From Prochlorococcus sp. AG-409-M05 (GTDB taxonomy: Bacteria > Cyanobacteriota > Cyanobacteriia > PCC-6307 > Cyanobiaceae), in the NCBI GenBank assembly GCA_003215435.1, contig QCKJ01000002.1, positions 62,001 to 126,000 on the forward strand: a DNA stretch of 64,000 nucleotides, written 5' to 3'. A model generated the notes under the pieces. It was not told the origin of the DNA. It did no database searches and saw only the letters and a program-made list of their open reading frames with translations. Shown piece after piece: positions 33,043 through 41,843 of the stretch; position 1 is the stretch's first letter; the number at the start of each line of letters is the position of its first letter. Both the position numbers and the translations under genes were made by a program.

Positions 33043-34395
33043 ATGATGGGTATAAGCTTTAAGGAAATTGATTTTAAAAAAATTTTAAAATCAAGACTCT
33101 CTGTCTTTACGCTGATCGGTATTTTCGGCTTTCTTTATTTTTTAAAGAGCCCAGGTAATTACAGTTATTATTTAAGTAGTTATACATATTCTTTAAAGAC
33201 AAGATTTCCAGAAACCTATTATTTTTTACGTGGGCTAAAAGATGAATTAACTAAGTCTAATAGCTTAGAGATAGAAACATTCTGGCATAAAGTATCTAAA
33301 GAGACTGTCTCTGCAGGTGGGTTTTTGACGCCTTATGAAAATCCTGAAACTCATGGTGTCCCTGGAGGTTATGTCGACCTAATAAACAATAATTTATTAT
33401 TAGGGGTTAATGGAGAAGGTAAAATGTTTACTTACTCAATAAAAGAAAAGAAATTTAAGCATTTAGAGTCAAATTTAAATGATATATATAAGGATCAAAA
33501 CTACAAGACAAAAATTATCATTGCTTCAGGTAGGTTTGGTATAAGAGATATATTCATAGACATCAAAGAGAGTAGAATATTGGTATCTCTATGGGTGGAT
33601 ATTGTGCGGAATAAGGGATGCTATGGAATGGCAATTTATGAAGCAAAATATGTTTCTTTGGAGTCAGCTAGAATTTCTCCAGAAAAATTAACTTTTAAGG
33701 AATTCTTTAAAGGTAAGGAATGCAAATCTAATTTTAGTGGACATGCTTCAGGCGGCAGGATAAAGAGGCTTGATGAGAAAATAATTTTCACTTTGGGTGA
33801 TTATGACCATAGTATTCACGGAGATATAAGAATCCCACAAGACAAGAGAAATATAATTGGTAAAATAATATCCATAGATAATAATAGAAACTTTAATGTC
33901 CTTTCAATGGGGCATAGAAATCCACAAGGCTTGCTCATTAAGGATGGAAATATTTTTATTACTGAGCATGGTCCACGTGGGGGTGATGAAATCAATCTAA
34001 TTAATCCAGCTAGTAATTTAATTAACCACTATGGATGGCCATATTATTTTTACGGGTTTCATTATGAAGATGAAGATGCTACTAATTTGGAAATTAAAGG
34101 AGAGTTTATTAATCCCCTTTATTACTTCTCTCCATCAATAGCAATTAGCGAAATAATATATTATGAAGACGATGAATTTCCATATTGGAAAAATAAATTT
34201 ATAGTATCTAGTTTGAAAGATAAATCTTTATTTCTTATGGATTATGACACTAAAACACAACGGTTTTTATCATTAGAAAGAATTAATATTGGACACCGAA
34301 TTAGAGATTTAATAGTAGTTCCTAATGGCGGAATTATTTTGATAACAGATGATGAAAGATTAATACATTTAAAGAATCCGGAAAGATTACTTTAA
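33043..34395 (+). CDS. Membrane-anchored sorbosone/glucose dehydrogenase-like beta-propeller protein
   Basis: 450 residues. An N-terminal membrane anchor (VFTLIGIFGFLYFL, about 22-35) precedes a six-blade propeller of the soluble glucose dehydrogenase (GSDH/YliI) type. Visible blocks are SGHASGGRIKRLDEKIIFTLGD, MGHRNPQGLLI, FITEHGPRGGDEINLI and NHYGWPYYFYGFHYEDED, which match the catalytic and PQQ-pocket region of that family. It likely faces the periplasm. Very AT-rich, unlike neighbours mutS2 and obgE, and no other biosynthetic partner is near. The substrate and whether PQQ is used are unknown. Confidence 0.7.
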   Translation: MMGISFKEIDFKKILKSRLSVFTLIGIFGFLYFLKSPGNYSYYLSSYTYSLKTRFPETYYFLRGLKDELTKSNSLEIETFWHKVSKETVSAGGFLTPYENPETHGVPGGYVDLINNNLLLGVNGEGKMFTYSIKEKKFKHLESNLNDIYKDQNYKTKIIIASGRFGIRDIFIDIKESRILVSLWVDIVRNKGCYGMAIYEAKYVSLESARISPEKLTFKEFFKGKECKSNFSGHASGGRIKRLDEKIIFTLGDYDHSIHGDIRIPQDKRNIIGKIISIDNNRNFNVLSMGHRNPQGLLIKDGNIFITEHGPRGGDEINLINPASNLINHYGWPYYFYGFHYEDEDATNLEIKGEFINPLYYFSPSIAISEIIYYEDDEFPYWKNKFIVSSLKDKSLFLMDYDTKTQRFLSLERINIGHRIRDLIVVPNGGIILITDDERLIHLKNPERLL

Positions 34396-34659
34396 TTTTA
34401 AAATCGGATATAAAAATGAAATTCTTGAACTTGTAGCTTTGGTAATCTTTCGATGTATGTATAAATGAATAAGACTATGCATTTTATATCACACTCAAGT
34501 ATCGCCGCGGCAAACTATCAGACAAAGGAAGTAACTAAGAATCTACAAGGGCGCAATTCTAAAACATCCATAATTAAATGAAGACACTACGCTTGCGCAT
34601 CTCTTCTACTGCTTACAAGACCTTCTAATGCTCTAGGAACGATATTAAGCAGTCTCCTT

Positions 34660-34776
34660 TTAATTTGCGACTTCTGCAATCTCCGCTAAATAATTCAGGA
34701 CAGTATCGGCAAAAGGCATAGACCAACCCTTTATAGATCGTCTAGACAAATATCTTGGGTGTGCTCTTCTGAGCAC
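34660..34776 (-). CDS. Possible small protein (38 aa)
   Basis: GTG at 34776 to TAA at 34660 encodes MLRRAHPRYLSRRSIKGWSM followed by PFADTVLNYLAEIAEVAN. The basic start and amphipathic end look protein-like, but no Shine-Dalgarno is seen, and the start lies inside the hairpin region. Listed so that it is not overlooked. Confidence 0.3.
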   Translation of the reverse strand: MLRRAHPRYLSRRSIKGWSMPFADTVLNYLAEIAEVAN

Positions 34777-34806
34777 AAGCGCCTGATGGATACAGGCACT
34801 TGTGCT
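34761..34806. repeat. Two mutually exclusive hairpins upstream of obgE
   Basis: GTGCTC (34761-34766) TTCT GAGCAC (34771-34776) forms a 6-bp hairpin. AGCACAAG (34772-34779) and GCCTG (34781-34785) pair with CAGGC (34793-34797) and CTTGTGCT (34799-34806), 13 bp with one mismatch. The two use the same bases 34772-34776. Confidence 0.6.
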
Positions 34807-34956
34807 GCTTGTAGATGTTCACAGTCAATCGTCTATGTAGAATGGTTGATAGAGACGAGCAACTGAATTTCCTTTAAAAAGAATTCACTTGATCAAGTTA
34901 CAGTTGAGTTACAGGTCGAATCACACCTTTGAAATCGCTTGCCACGATTAGTATAA

Positions 34957-35946
34957 ATGCAGTTTATTGATCAGTCCCGGATAACGGTTAAAGGTGGATG
35001 TGGTGGTGACGGAATAGTCGCTTTTCGTAGAGAGAAGTATGTACCTGCAGGTGGCCCTGCAGGTGGTGATGGAGGGAATGGAGGAAGAGTTGTCCTAGAG
35101 GCAGATTCCAATCTTCAGACACTGTTGGATTTCAAATTTAAAAGACTTTTTTTCGCTGCAGATGGTTTTCGTGGGGGGCCTAATCGTTGTACAGGAGGCT
35201 CAGGAAAAGACTTGATTGTGAAGGTTCCTTGTGGAACGGAAGTGCGTCATATGGAGACAGGTGTTCTGTTTGGAGATCTCATTGAGCCAAGGCAACAATT
35301 AGTTGTTGCGTTTGGGGGTAGAGGTGGATTGGGTAATGCTCATTTTCTAAGTAATCGGAATCGTGCGCCAGAAAAGTGTACTGAAGGTAGAGAAGGAGAA
35401 GAATGGAATTTACAACTAGAGTTGAAGTTATTGGCAGAGGTAGGAATTATTGGCTTGCCAAATGCAGGCAAAAGTACTTTGATTTCAGTCCTCTCTGCGG
35501 CAAGGCCAAAGATTGCTGAATATCCATTTACGACGTTAGTTCCGAATTTAGGTGTTGTTCGTCGTCCAAGTGGTGATGGCACTGTCTTTGCAGATATCCC
35601 AGGGCTGATAGCTGGAGCAGCTCAAGGAGCAGGTTTGGGTCATGACTTCCTTCGCCATATTCAAAGGACAAAATTGCTTGTTCATATGATTGATATTTCT
35701 GCGGAAGATCCAGTTACTGATTTGTTAGTAGTGGAGAGGGAGCTTATTGCCTATGGTCATGGATTAATAGACCGTCCCAGACTCTTGGTTCTTAATAAAC
35801 TTGAGCTTTTAGATGGGGAACATCAACAAAAGATCGTTGAGGATCTACAGAAAGCAACGGATAGAAAAGTGGTTCTTATTTCTGCTGCAATGTCTAGAGG
35901 GTTAGGGGATCTGATGGACTGGGTTTGGGAAGAATTGAAGGATTGA
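34957..35946 (+). CDS. obgE: GTPase ObgE/CgtA
   Basis: 329 residues. Ribosome-associated GTPase for 50S maturation. The Gly-rich Obg fold is at 1-158 ([30 protein letters not shown]), then the G domain: G1 GLPNAGKST (about 166-174), G3 DIPG (about 211-214), G4 NKLE (the final residue Glu in place of the usual Asp). No C-terminal OCT domain, giving the short length normal in cyanobacteria. Upstream is a long gap with hairpins. Confidence 0.95.
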   Translation: MQFIDQSRITVKGGCGGDGIVAFRREKYVPAGGPAGGDGGNGGRVVLEADSNLQTLLDFKFKRLFFAADGFRGGPNRCTGGSGKDLIVKVPCGTEVRHMETGVLFGDLIEPRQQLVVAFGGRGGLGNAHFLSNRNRAPEKCTEGREGEEWNLQLELKLLAEVGIIGLPNAGKSTLISVLSAARPKIAEYPFTTLVPNLGVVRRPSGDGTVFADIPGLIAGAAQGAGLGHDFLRHIQRTKLLVHMIDISAEDPVTDLLVVERELIAYGHGLIDRPRLLVLNKLELLDGEHQQKIVEDLQKATDRKVVLISAAMSRGLGDLMDWVWEELKD

Positions 35947-36020
35947 GATGTGAAGGCAAAGATTTTGACTTGTTTATCTTTGAATCCCTGTCATAAATGT
36001 ATCTAAAGCAAATTAGATGT

Positions 36021-36203
36021 ATGACCTTTTACAGCTGCTTTGATGGCGAGGGCCAGATAATTGCTCGTTGCCAGACTCCTCAAGAAATTGAAGTTTTAAA
36101 GAGAATGGGACGACCAATAGCCGAAGTTCGAGCTATGAAAAATGAAGAAGCAGTAGTTTGCTCTCTGACTGGTACCCCAGCAGAATTCAATGAAGACTAT
36201 TAG
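36021..36203 (+). CDS. Small conserved hypothetical protein (60 aa)
   Basis: From ATG at 36021: MTFYSCFDGEGQIIARCQ, then TPQEIEVLKRMGRPIAEVRA and VVCSLTGTPAEFNEDY. The frame also opens at 35997 but the shorter start is preferred. Strand-helix-strand layout with three Cys; no family name known to me. It follows obgE by 75 bp and is followed by a strong terminator. Confidence 0.65.
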   Translation: MTFYSCFDGEGQIIARCQTPQEIEVLKRMGRPIAEVRAMKNEEAVVCSLTGTPAEFNEDY

Positions 36204-36238
36204 CCTTTAAGTTTATTTAGAGGTCTCCAAAGAAAATT

Positions 36239-36275
36239 AAGACCTCTAGACAGAAACTGGGGTCTAGAGGTCTTT
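36239..36275. terminator. Bidirectional terminator between the 60-aa gene and cp12
   Basis: AAGACCTCTAGAC (36239-36251) pairs perfectly with GTCTAGAGGTCTT (36262-36274) around a 10-nt loop, 13 bp. It sits between two convergent stops. Confidence 0.75.
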
Positions 36276-36306
36276 GGTAACAATTGTTACATTCCCTTAG
36301 ATTGAT

Positions 36307-36525
36307 TTAGTCGTCGTATACCAGGCATTCTGGTTCATCGGGATTTGCATCGCAGAACAGCTCAAGAGCATTTGGATCATGCTTGTCTTCAGGGTGATGC
36401 TCTTTGTACTCCTCTAGGGAGTGCAGTTCATCGGTGAGATGACGTACTTTTGCGTCATCACCGTGCTCTTTTGCGGATTGGATCTCGGATTGATCTTTCC
36501 GGATGTGTTCGTCAATGGTGTTCAT
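36307..36525 (-). CDS. cp12: CP12 Calvin-cycle regulator
   Basis: 72 residues from ATG at 36525; the frame is open to 36564 but the shorter start fits CP12. CP12 binds GAPDH and phosphoribulokinase in the dark under redox control. The C-terminal GAPDH-binding pair Cys58/Cys67 in LELFCDANPDEPECLVYDD is intact. The N-terminal Cys pair is absent, and the central AWD..EEL region reads DAKVRHLTDELHSLEEYK. This reduced version is typical of alpha-cyanobacteria. Single gene on the minus strand. Confidence 0.92.
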   Translation of the reverse strand: MNTIDEHIRKDQSEIQSAKEHGDDAKVRHLTDELHSLEEYKEHHPEDKHDPNALELFCDANPDEPECLVYDD

Positions 36526-36685
36526 TGAGGTTTTAGGCTGTGCCAATCTCTTTTCGACTGTCACACCATAGTGCCCTTGTGCGGTTACGCCATGGGGGTA
36601 ATTATCACTTCGTTTGCTTTACAACACCATTGCCATGATTAGGTATCCGTGGCTACAAGTTTATTAGTGAGGTAGAGATGGTTCT

Positions 36686-37204
36686 ATGGCTTTGATTACA
36701 GAGAGGCAAGGCCGTCATTTTATCGATGAGATAGGCCGCATTTTTTGGATTAATGGCCCAGAAAATTTTTGCTATCTCTCAGAACAACGACAATGGCGAG
36801 AAGGTCTAAGTTTGGAAGAGGTTTTGGAGTGGAAACAATGCGCTCCAACAGGTTTGGTTAGTCAGCGATTTGGCTCACTTGTAGAAGCTTGCGAGGCTTT
36901 TGAAAATAATCGTGTTAGTTGGGCAGAAGATTTATACCTTCAAAGAATGGGGGATGAGATGGCTCTTCATCGCTCGATAGATGATTATCGGCCTACTGTT
37001 ATGAAGCTTGCGGAGGAAAGAGGTAATCCTGTATGTGTTGCTCCTTGGTTGAAGACTCAGAATAAAAGCTTAGAGGCTTGTTTGGGAGAAGTGATATTTA
37101 ATAAGGCAAGAAGGGAGGTGGAAAAATGTTTTTTTTCTAAGCCAAATGGTGCTGAATTATCTCACCCCTTTAGGAGAAGAAGAATTAGTGTTGTAACTCG
37201 CTAA
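36686..37204 (+). CDS. Conserved hypothetical protein (172 aa)
   Basis: ATG at 36686. Starts MALITERQGRHFIDEIGRIF, with WINGPENFCYLSEQRQWREG and WAEDLYLQRMGDEMALHR. Rich in Trp, Cys and charged residues, no signal peptide or membrane segment. Its 3' end overlaps the 3' end of uup by 20 bp on the opposite strand. Function not recognised. Confidence 0.65.
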   Translation: MALITERQGRHFIDEIGRIFWINGPENFCYLSEQRQWREGLSLEEVLEWKQCAPTGLVSQRFGSLVEACEAFENNRVSWAEDLYLQRMGDEMALHRSIDDYRPTVMKLAEERGNPVCVAPWLKTQNKSLEACLGEVIFNKARREVEKCFFSKPNGAELSHPFRRRRISVVTR

Positions 37205-39131
37205 GTTCAAGCCAACGTTCCTCGACTTGATGAATCTTTTCAGTTAAATCAGCTAGCTGATTACTTAACAGGACCAAATCGCCATCATCATTATTGATTT
37301 CAGTTTCAAGTTCAGCGCGTTCTTTCTCAAGATAAGGTAACTCTTTCTCTATATCTTCTAATTCTTTGTTTTCTTTAAAACTTAGTTTTTTCTTGCTCCT
37401 TGACTTTAGGCTTTTTGGTTTTGATAGTGATAAAGCCTCTACGTTGATTTTTTCATTTAACTTGCTTTCCCCTGAAGTTTTTCCAGTAAGGGGGATTCCT
37501 TTTTGCCTGTTTTCTTTGAGGTCTTTCTTCTCTAGATAAGAGGTGTAATTACCTTCAAACTGAGTGAGTGTGGCTTCTTCGAAGCTTAGAATCCTGTCAA
37601 CTGTTCTATCTAGGAAATAGCGGTCATGAGAAATAACTATCACACAACCATGGAAGTCTTCTATGAATTCTTCGAGGATACTTAAAGTATTTATATCAAG
37701 GTCATTTGTTGGCTCATCTAATAGAAGAACATTTGGTGCTTTTATAAGCATTCTGCATAGCGTTAGTCTTCGCCTTTCGCCTCCAGACAATTTCCCTATT
37801 GGGCTATGTTGTTGTGCAGGAGGGAATAGAAATCTTTCTAATAGCTGGGTAGCACTAACTTGCTCTTTTCCTAAGTTGATCGTGGAGGCTTCTTCTTCAA
37901 TAAATTCAATAACCTTTCGATTTATTCCTTTTCCAGATCTAAATATATCTGTGTGCTGATCAAGATACCCAAGATGAACTGTATCACCTTTTCTTATTTT
38001 GCCACTATAAGGTTGCCTCTTCCCAGCAATGATATCTAATAGTGTTGATTTTCCGCATCCATTTGGTCCAATGATTCCAACACGGTCTTCCTGATTAAAG
38101 CTGTAAGAAAAATCCTTAAGAAGGATTGATTCGATGTTACATTGATTGGTTCTTAATTCAATATTTTCTAGATCTATAATAAGTTTTCCAATTCTCCTGT
38201 TGAAAGTACTGATTTCTAATGATTTGCGTTCTTTCTGTAAATTCGCAGCTTGCATTTCTTTAATTCTTTTGAGGCGAGCTTTTTGTTTAGTGCTTCTTGC
38301 TTTAGGGCCTTGTTTCAGCCACTCAAGTTCTCTTCTGAGAACACCCTTAAACTTTTTATAGGAAGATGATTCAGAACTTTCTTGTATCATTTTTTGCTCA
38401 AGAAAGCTTGTGTAATTCCCTGAATAATTTTGTGCATGTCCGTTGTTGACTTCGATCATTCGATTAGTAACTCGATCAAGCACATATCGATCATGTGTAA
38501 CAAGTATGAGTGAACCTTCGAATTTCTCAAGCCAACTTTGAAGCCATTCAACTGCTGAAGCATCCAGATGGTTGGTTGGCTCGTCAAGAAGTAGTACGTC
38601 AGGATTGGCTACGAGCGCAGAGGCAAGCCCCACTCTTTTTTGATAACCCCCTGAGAGCTCGTGGATTGATCTACTTACATCAGATATACCTAATCGCCCC
38701 AGAATTTCCTTGCATTGCTGTTCAAGTCCCCATGCTTGAGCATTATCCATTTGTTCACTTAGTTGGCCAAGCTCAGCAAGAAGAAAGTTGTCTTTTGGCT
38801 CCTTCCCTATGGCTTGAGTTACTTTATTAAAACGGAGTAATAGTTCTCTTTTTTCTCCACAACCAGCCAGAACCTCTTCTATTACAGTTCTGTTCGATTT
38901 GAAAACAATATCTTGATTGACTAGTTGAATTCGCAGCTTAGGTGAACACTTTCTTTCACCTTTATCGAGAGTTTCAATGCCTGAAAAAATTTTCAGAAGT
39001 GTTGATTTGCCAGAACCATTAGGCCCAATTAATCCAAGTCTTTCTTTCTCGTTTATATGTATTATGAGGTTTCTAAATAGTGTTTGAACTCCAAAGTCTT
39101 TAGAAGCATTTATCAGACTTATTTGTGTCAC
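37185..39131 (-). CDS. uup: ABC-F ATPase, Uup-like
   Basis: 648 residues from GTG at 39131, overlapping the stop of the DUF2301 gene as GTGA. Two ABC ATPase domains with Walker A GPNGSGKST and GPNGCGKST, signatures LSGGYQKR and LSGGERRRL, Walker B LLLDEPTNHLD and LLLDEPTNDLD, joined by the ABC-F linker. No transmembrane domain; the C-terminal 80 residues are a coiled coil (ELEDIEKELPYLEKERAELE). ABC-F proteins act on ribosomes; the C-terminal coiled coil favours Uup over EttA. Confidence 0.88.
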   Translation of the reverse strand: MTQISLINASKDFGVQTLFRNLIIHINEKERLGLIGPNGSGKSTLLKIFSGIETLDKGERKCSPKLRIQLVNQDIVFKSNRTVIEEVLAGCGEKRELLLRFNKVTQAIGKEPKDNFLLAELGQLSEQMDNAQAWGLEQQCKEILGRLGISDVSRSIHELSGGYQKRVGLASALVANPDVLLLDEPTNHLDASAVEWLQSWLEKFEGSLILVTHDRYVLDRVTNRMIEVNNGHAQNYSGNYTSFLEQKMIQESSESSSYKKFKGVLRRELEWLKQGPKARSTKQKARLKRIKEMQAANLQKERKSLEISTFNRRIGKLIIDLENIELRTNQCNIESILLKDFSYSFNQEDRVGIIGPNGCGKSTLLDIIAGKRQPYSGKIRKGDTVHLGYLDQHTDIFRSGKGINRKVIEFIEEEASTINLGKEQVSATQLLERFLFPPAQQHSPIGKLSGGERRRLTLCRMLIKAPNVLLLDEPTNDLDINTLSILEEFIEDFHGCVIVISHDRYFLDRTVDRILSFEEATLTQFEGNYTSYLEKKDLKENRQKGIPLTGKTSGESKLNEKINVEALSLSKPKSLKSRSKKKLSFKENKELEDIEKELPYLEKERAELETEINNDDGDLVLLSNQLADLTEKIHQVEERWLELSELQH

Positions 39132-39793
39132 GAAGTTACTTTGGAAGCTTTATTTCTTTGTAGATATTCAAAGACACTTTTGTCTCCTATATCTGCAGCT
39201 GCCTCCATGCCAAATTTCCGGATTGCAAGCATTATTAGGAGAATCGAAGATAATCCAAGTAAAACCATAACTGTTGACTGGGCTAATATTCCACTTAAGT
39301 GCCCCATTAGAGCTATCGGAACTAATATTGTTAATCCAATAGCTTCAGGCCTTTGGAAACAGAAAAATTCTTTGAAGCCTAAGCCTGTAAGAGCAGCAAA
39401 GAGAGGCCCAATTGCTAAAACCCAAACGGGCTCCTTGACAATGCTAGAAAGCATCATTCCAGTACCTGTGTTAAAGCCTAAAAATAAAAAACCCATGCAT
39501 CCAAGTGCCCAGAAGATTTTTAGAGCATTGTGGAGAGGACGAAGGTATATGTGAATCCATTTAAGAGCTAGACCGAGACTGATTGCCATAAGGACTAGCC
39601 AGATCCAGGCAAAAGTTGGACCAATCATCAACCATTGCATTATTCCTCCGCAAAAGGTGATTCCACAGAGCAGTACAGAAACCCGATAACGTTGAACCTC
39701 TTCTTTGTCTTCGATGGTTACTTTGTAACGTCCGTAGACACCTTCAAACTCTGGTTCTAAAAGCTTGGTAGGTGATGATTGAGTGTTGTTCAT
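39128..39793 (-). CDS. DUF2301 family membrane protein
   Basis: 221 residues with five to six hydrophobic helices (VLLCGITFCGGIMQWLMIG, FAWIWLVLMAISLGLAL, GFLFLGFNTGTGMML, VMVLLGLSSILLIMLAI). The N-terminal EFEGVYGRYKVTIEDKEEVQRYR and the GFKEFFCFQRPEAIGLT loop are typical of cyanobacterial DUF2301 proteins. Function unknown. Overlaps uup by 4 bp and directly follows the GST stop, so GST / DUF2301 / uup is an operon. Confidence 0.75.
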   Translation of the reverse strand: MNNTQSSPTKLLEPEFEGVYGRYKVTIEDKEEVQRYRVSVLLCGITFCGGIMQWLMIGPTFAWIWLVLMAISLGLALKWIHIYLRPLHNALKIFWALGCMGFLFLGFNTGTGMMLSSIVKEPVWVLAIGPLFAALTGLGFKEFFCFQRPEAIGLTILVPIALMGHLSGILAQSTVMVLLGLSSILLIMLAIRKFGMEAAADIGDKSVFEYLQRNKASKVTS

Positions 39794-40783
39794 CTATATA
39801 TTATGCGCTGGATGATTAACTATTTCCTCTAAATCTGGCCCAGTAGGGACAATATTGCTTGGATTTAATGGAAAGAGCGCTCCGTAATAGTCTTCTCGCC
39901 ATGCTTTTGGATCACATGTCTCTGCAACTTCTGGAATGGCAAATAGCCTTTGTCTCCATCTCCATAAATAAGGAAATGACCAAAGAGGTTCTTTGCTGCA
40001 TTTGAAGAGAGGCATGTAAACCATTTCCCATCGAATTAGTGTTGGGAAGAGCCTTAGGTCAGCAAGAGTCAGTCTCTTCCCACATAGCCAGGGCCCTTTT
40101 TTTGCAAGACTTTTATCTACTTGTTTTAAGGCGCTGAAAAGCTCTCGGATTGCTTTGTCATATGCAGATTGGTTCCTCGCAAATCCACATCTATAAACCC
40201 CATCATTCACTGTTGGTTGAAGAAGGTGTTGCCACCTTTTAATTTCTTCATTTAAGGCATCTGGCTGTAGGTCAACTTTCTTATTGGCTGAGGGCCATTG
40301 ATTTAGCACTTCGACTAGTTGAGCACTTTCATTCCCCAAAAGAGTTGGGGATTTAGAAGAGGGACCCCCTGGGTCTATAAGGCTCGGTACTGTTGCTCGA
40401 TGGTTTGGGGGAGAACCGCACAATTGGTAAAGGGCAAGGAGTGAATCGCATCCCAAGCAAGGCGGATCGAGTTTCCAACGCCCTGCTTTTTTATCAACCC
40501 TGGCAATGATTAGTGTGATTCTGGGTTCTAGTTTACGAAGCTTATGGACTAACCAAGTTCGATGTGCCCAAGGACAGCTACGACCAATAATGAGATAAGG
40601 CAGTTGGTTGGGAGACCTTTCATTAAGACAGTCTTCATGAGGAATCTTTGCCTCTTGGTGCTGACTTGCAGGACGGGCGTATTCCCCATCCCTATTAGCT
40701 GGTGCAAGGCCATTCATTAACTGATTCCATTGCCATTTCCATCCGATGCGGGCAGCGGCAACAATGGGTGGGGGAATTGACAT
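39794..40783 (-). CDS. Glutathione S-transferase / glutathionyl-hydroquinone reductase-like
   Basis: 329 residues from ATG at 40783 (MSIPPPIVAAARIGWKWQWN). The N-terminal thioredoxin-like domain carries the active-site Cys70 in GRSCPWAHRTWL, as in omega and Ecm4-type enzymes; the C-terminal all-helical domain (KQVDKSLAKKGPWLCGKRLTLADLRLFPTLIRWEMVY) is clear. It would use glutathione for dethiolation or quinone reduction. Longer than typical GSTs because of an N-terminal extension and an insert near residue 150. The frame is open to 40882, but that would overlap the divergent aspartoacylase gene. Confidence 0.8.
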   Translation of the reverse strand: MSIPPPIVAAARIGWKWQWNQLMNGLAPANRDGEYARPASQHQEAKIPHEDCLNERSPNQLPYLIIGRSCPWAHRTWLVHKLRKLEPRITLIIARVDKKAGRWKLDPPCLGCDSLLALYQLCGSPPNHRATVPSLIDPGGPSSKSPTLLGNESAQLVEVLNQWPSANKKVDLQPDALNEEIKRWQHLLQPTVNDGVYRCGFARNQSAYDKAIRELFSALKQVDKSLAKKGPWLCGKRLTLADLRLFPTLIRWEMVYMPLFKCSKEPLWSFPYLWRWRQRLFAIPEVAETCDPKAWREDYYGALFPLNPSNIVPTGPDLEEIVNHPAHNI

Positions 40784-40838
40784 TGAGAGTTCTTTTTTTA
40801 AAATTTTCTTCCAGGGTAAAGAATTAAAGAAAATCTTG

Positions 40839-41750
40839 ATGGCTAGTTCGCAAGTCCTTTTAGTTACTGGTACCCATGGCAATGAAATTAATGGACCCTG
40901 GCTTTTTGAGCAGTGGTCTCAAAACCGTGAACTGATAAATAACTTTGGCCTATCGCTTGTTAGACAGATTGGGAATCCTAAGGCCCTTGATATTGGTCGT
41001 CGCTATTTGGATTTTGATCTAAATAGAAGCTTTCGCAAAGACTCTCAGGATTGTTTAACTTCATCCAACTATGAAGTTAATCGTGCCAAAGAACTTTGCG
41101 ATCTATATGGCCCTAATGGCTCAAACCCTTGTTCTATAGCAATTGACTTGCATAGCACTACTGCTGATATGGGGAGTTGTCTGGTTATTTATGGACGAAG
41201 ACCAGTTGACTTAGCATTCTCCTCTTTAATTCAGACACGTCTTGGACTCCCAATTTATTTGCATGAGGGGGACCCATCTCAAAAAGGTTTTTTGGTTGAA
41301 TCTTGGTCTTGTGGATTGGTGATAGAGATTGGTCCTGTACCTCAAGGGGTATTAGAAGTTTCAATAGTGGAGAAGAGTAGGATTGTTATTAGTGCCTCAT
41401 TAGAAGTCCTTTCAATGGTGAGGGATGGTACTGCTGTTTATCCAGATCAGGTTGTAGTCCATAAGCATCTTGGGAGCATAGATTTTCCTAGAGATCATCA
41501 AGGGAAAGTAACCGCATGTATTCACCCTGAAAGGCAAGGGGCTGATTGGGAGTTAATTGAGAAAGGTTCACCTCTTTTCATGGATTTAAATGGAGAGATC
41601 GAGAGATTTGATGGGAAAGACAAGCTTGCTCCTGTGTTTATCAATGAGGCTGCATATGCAGAAAAACAAATTTCTATGAGCTTGACCAATCGTGAAGTGT
41701 GGAGGCTAGAACAAAGCTGGAAAGAAGAATTAAAGGAATTGCTTTCTTGA
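40839..41750 (+). CDS. Aspartoacylase-like zinc carboxypeptidase-fold protein
   Basis: 303 residues from ATG at 40839 (MASSQVLLVTGTHGNEINGP). Zinc motif GTHGNE (11-16, His and Glu), a second region DLHSTTADMG with the third ligand His, RQIGNPKALDIGRRYLDFDLNRSF, and GLVIEIGPVPQGVL match the AstE/AspA family, which hydrolyses N-acyl amino acids such as N-acetyl-aspartate. The actual substrate in cyanobacteria is not established. Divergent from the GST with a 55-bp gap. Confidence 0.85.
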   Translation: MASSQVLLVTGTHGNEINGPWLFEQWSQNRELINNFGLSLVRQIGNPKALDIGRRYLDFDLNRSFRKDSQDCLTSSNYEVNRAKELCDLYGPNGSNPCSIAIDLHSTTADMGSCLVIYGRRPVDLAFSSLIQTRLGLPIYLHEGDPSQKGFLVESWSCGLVIEIGPVPQGVLEVSIVEKSRIVISASLEVLSMVRDGTAVYPDQVVVHKHLGSIDFPRDHQGKVTACIHPERQGADWELIEKGSPLFMDLNGEIERFDGKDKLAPVFINEAAYAEKQISMSLTNREVWRLEQSWKEELKELLS

Positions 41751-41843
41751 AGAAGGGGTAAGTATTCTCAAAAAAATTTTTTATAAAATTACTTTCTAAA
41801 GGCTATTCTCTATAAGGTTTTTACCATAAAGAAGTTAGTAAAT

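Larger units (their letters stand above)
34396..34956. other. Gap of about 560 bp before obgE
   Basis: Contains overlapping hairpins at 34761-34806, a possible small minus-strand frame at 34660-34776, and a 26-codon plus-strand frame at 34786-34866 with a CxxCxC start that I do not trust. No tRNA, known small RNA or promoter consensus is clear. The part 34400-34660 shows nothing I can name. Confidence 0.5.

Noticed and set aside
34786-34866. 26-codon frame starting MDTGTCAACRC, metallothionein-like CxxCxC
   Set aside because: Too short, overlaps the alternating hairpins, and the rest does not continue the Cys pattern of known metallothioneins.
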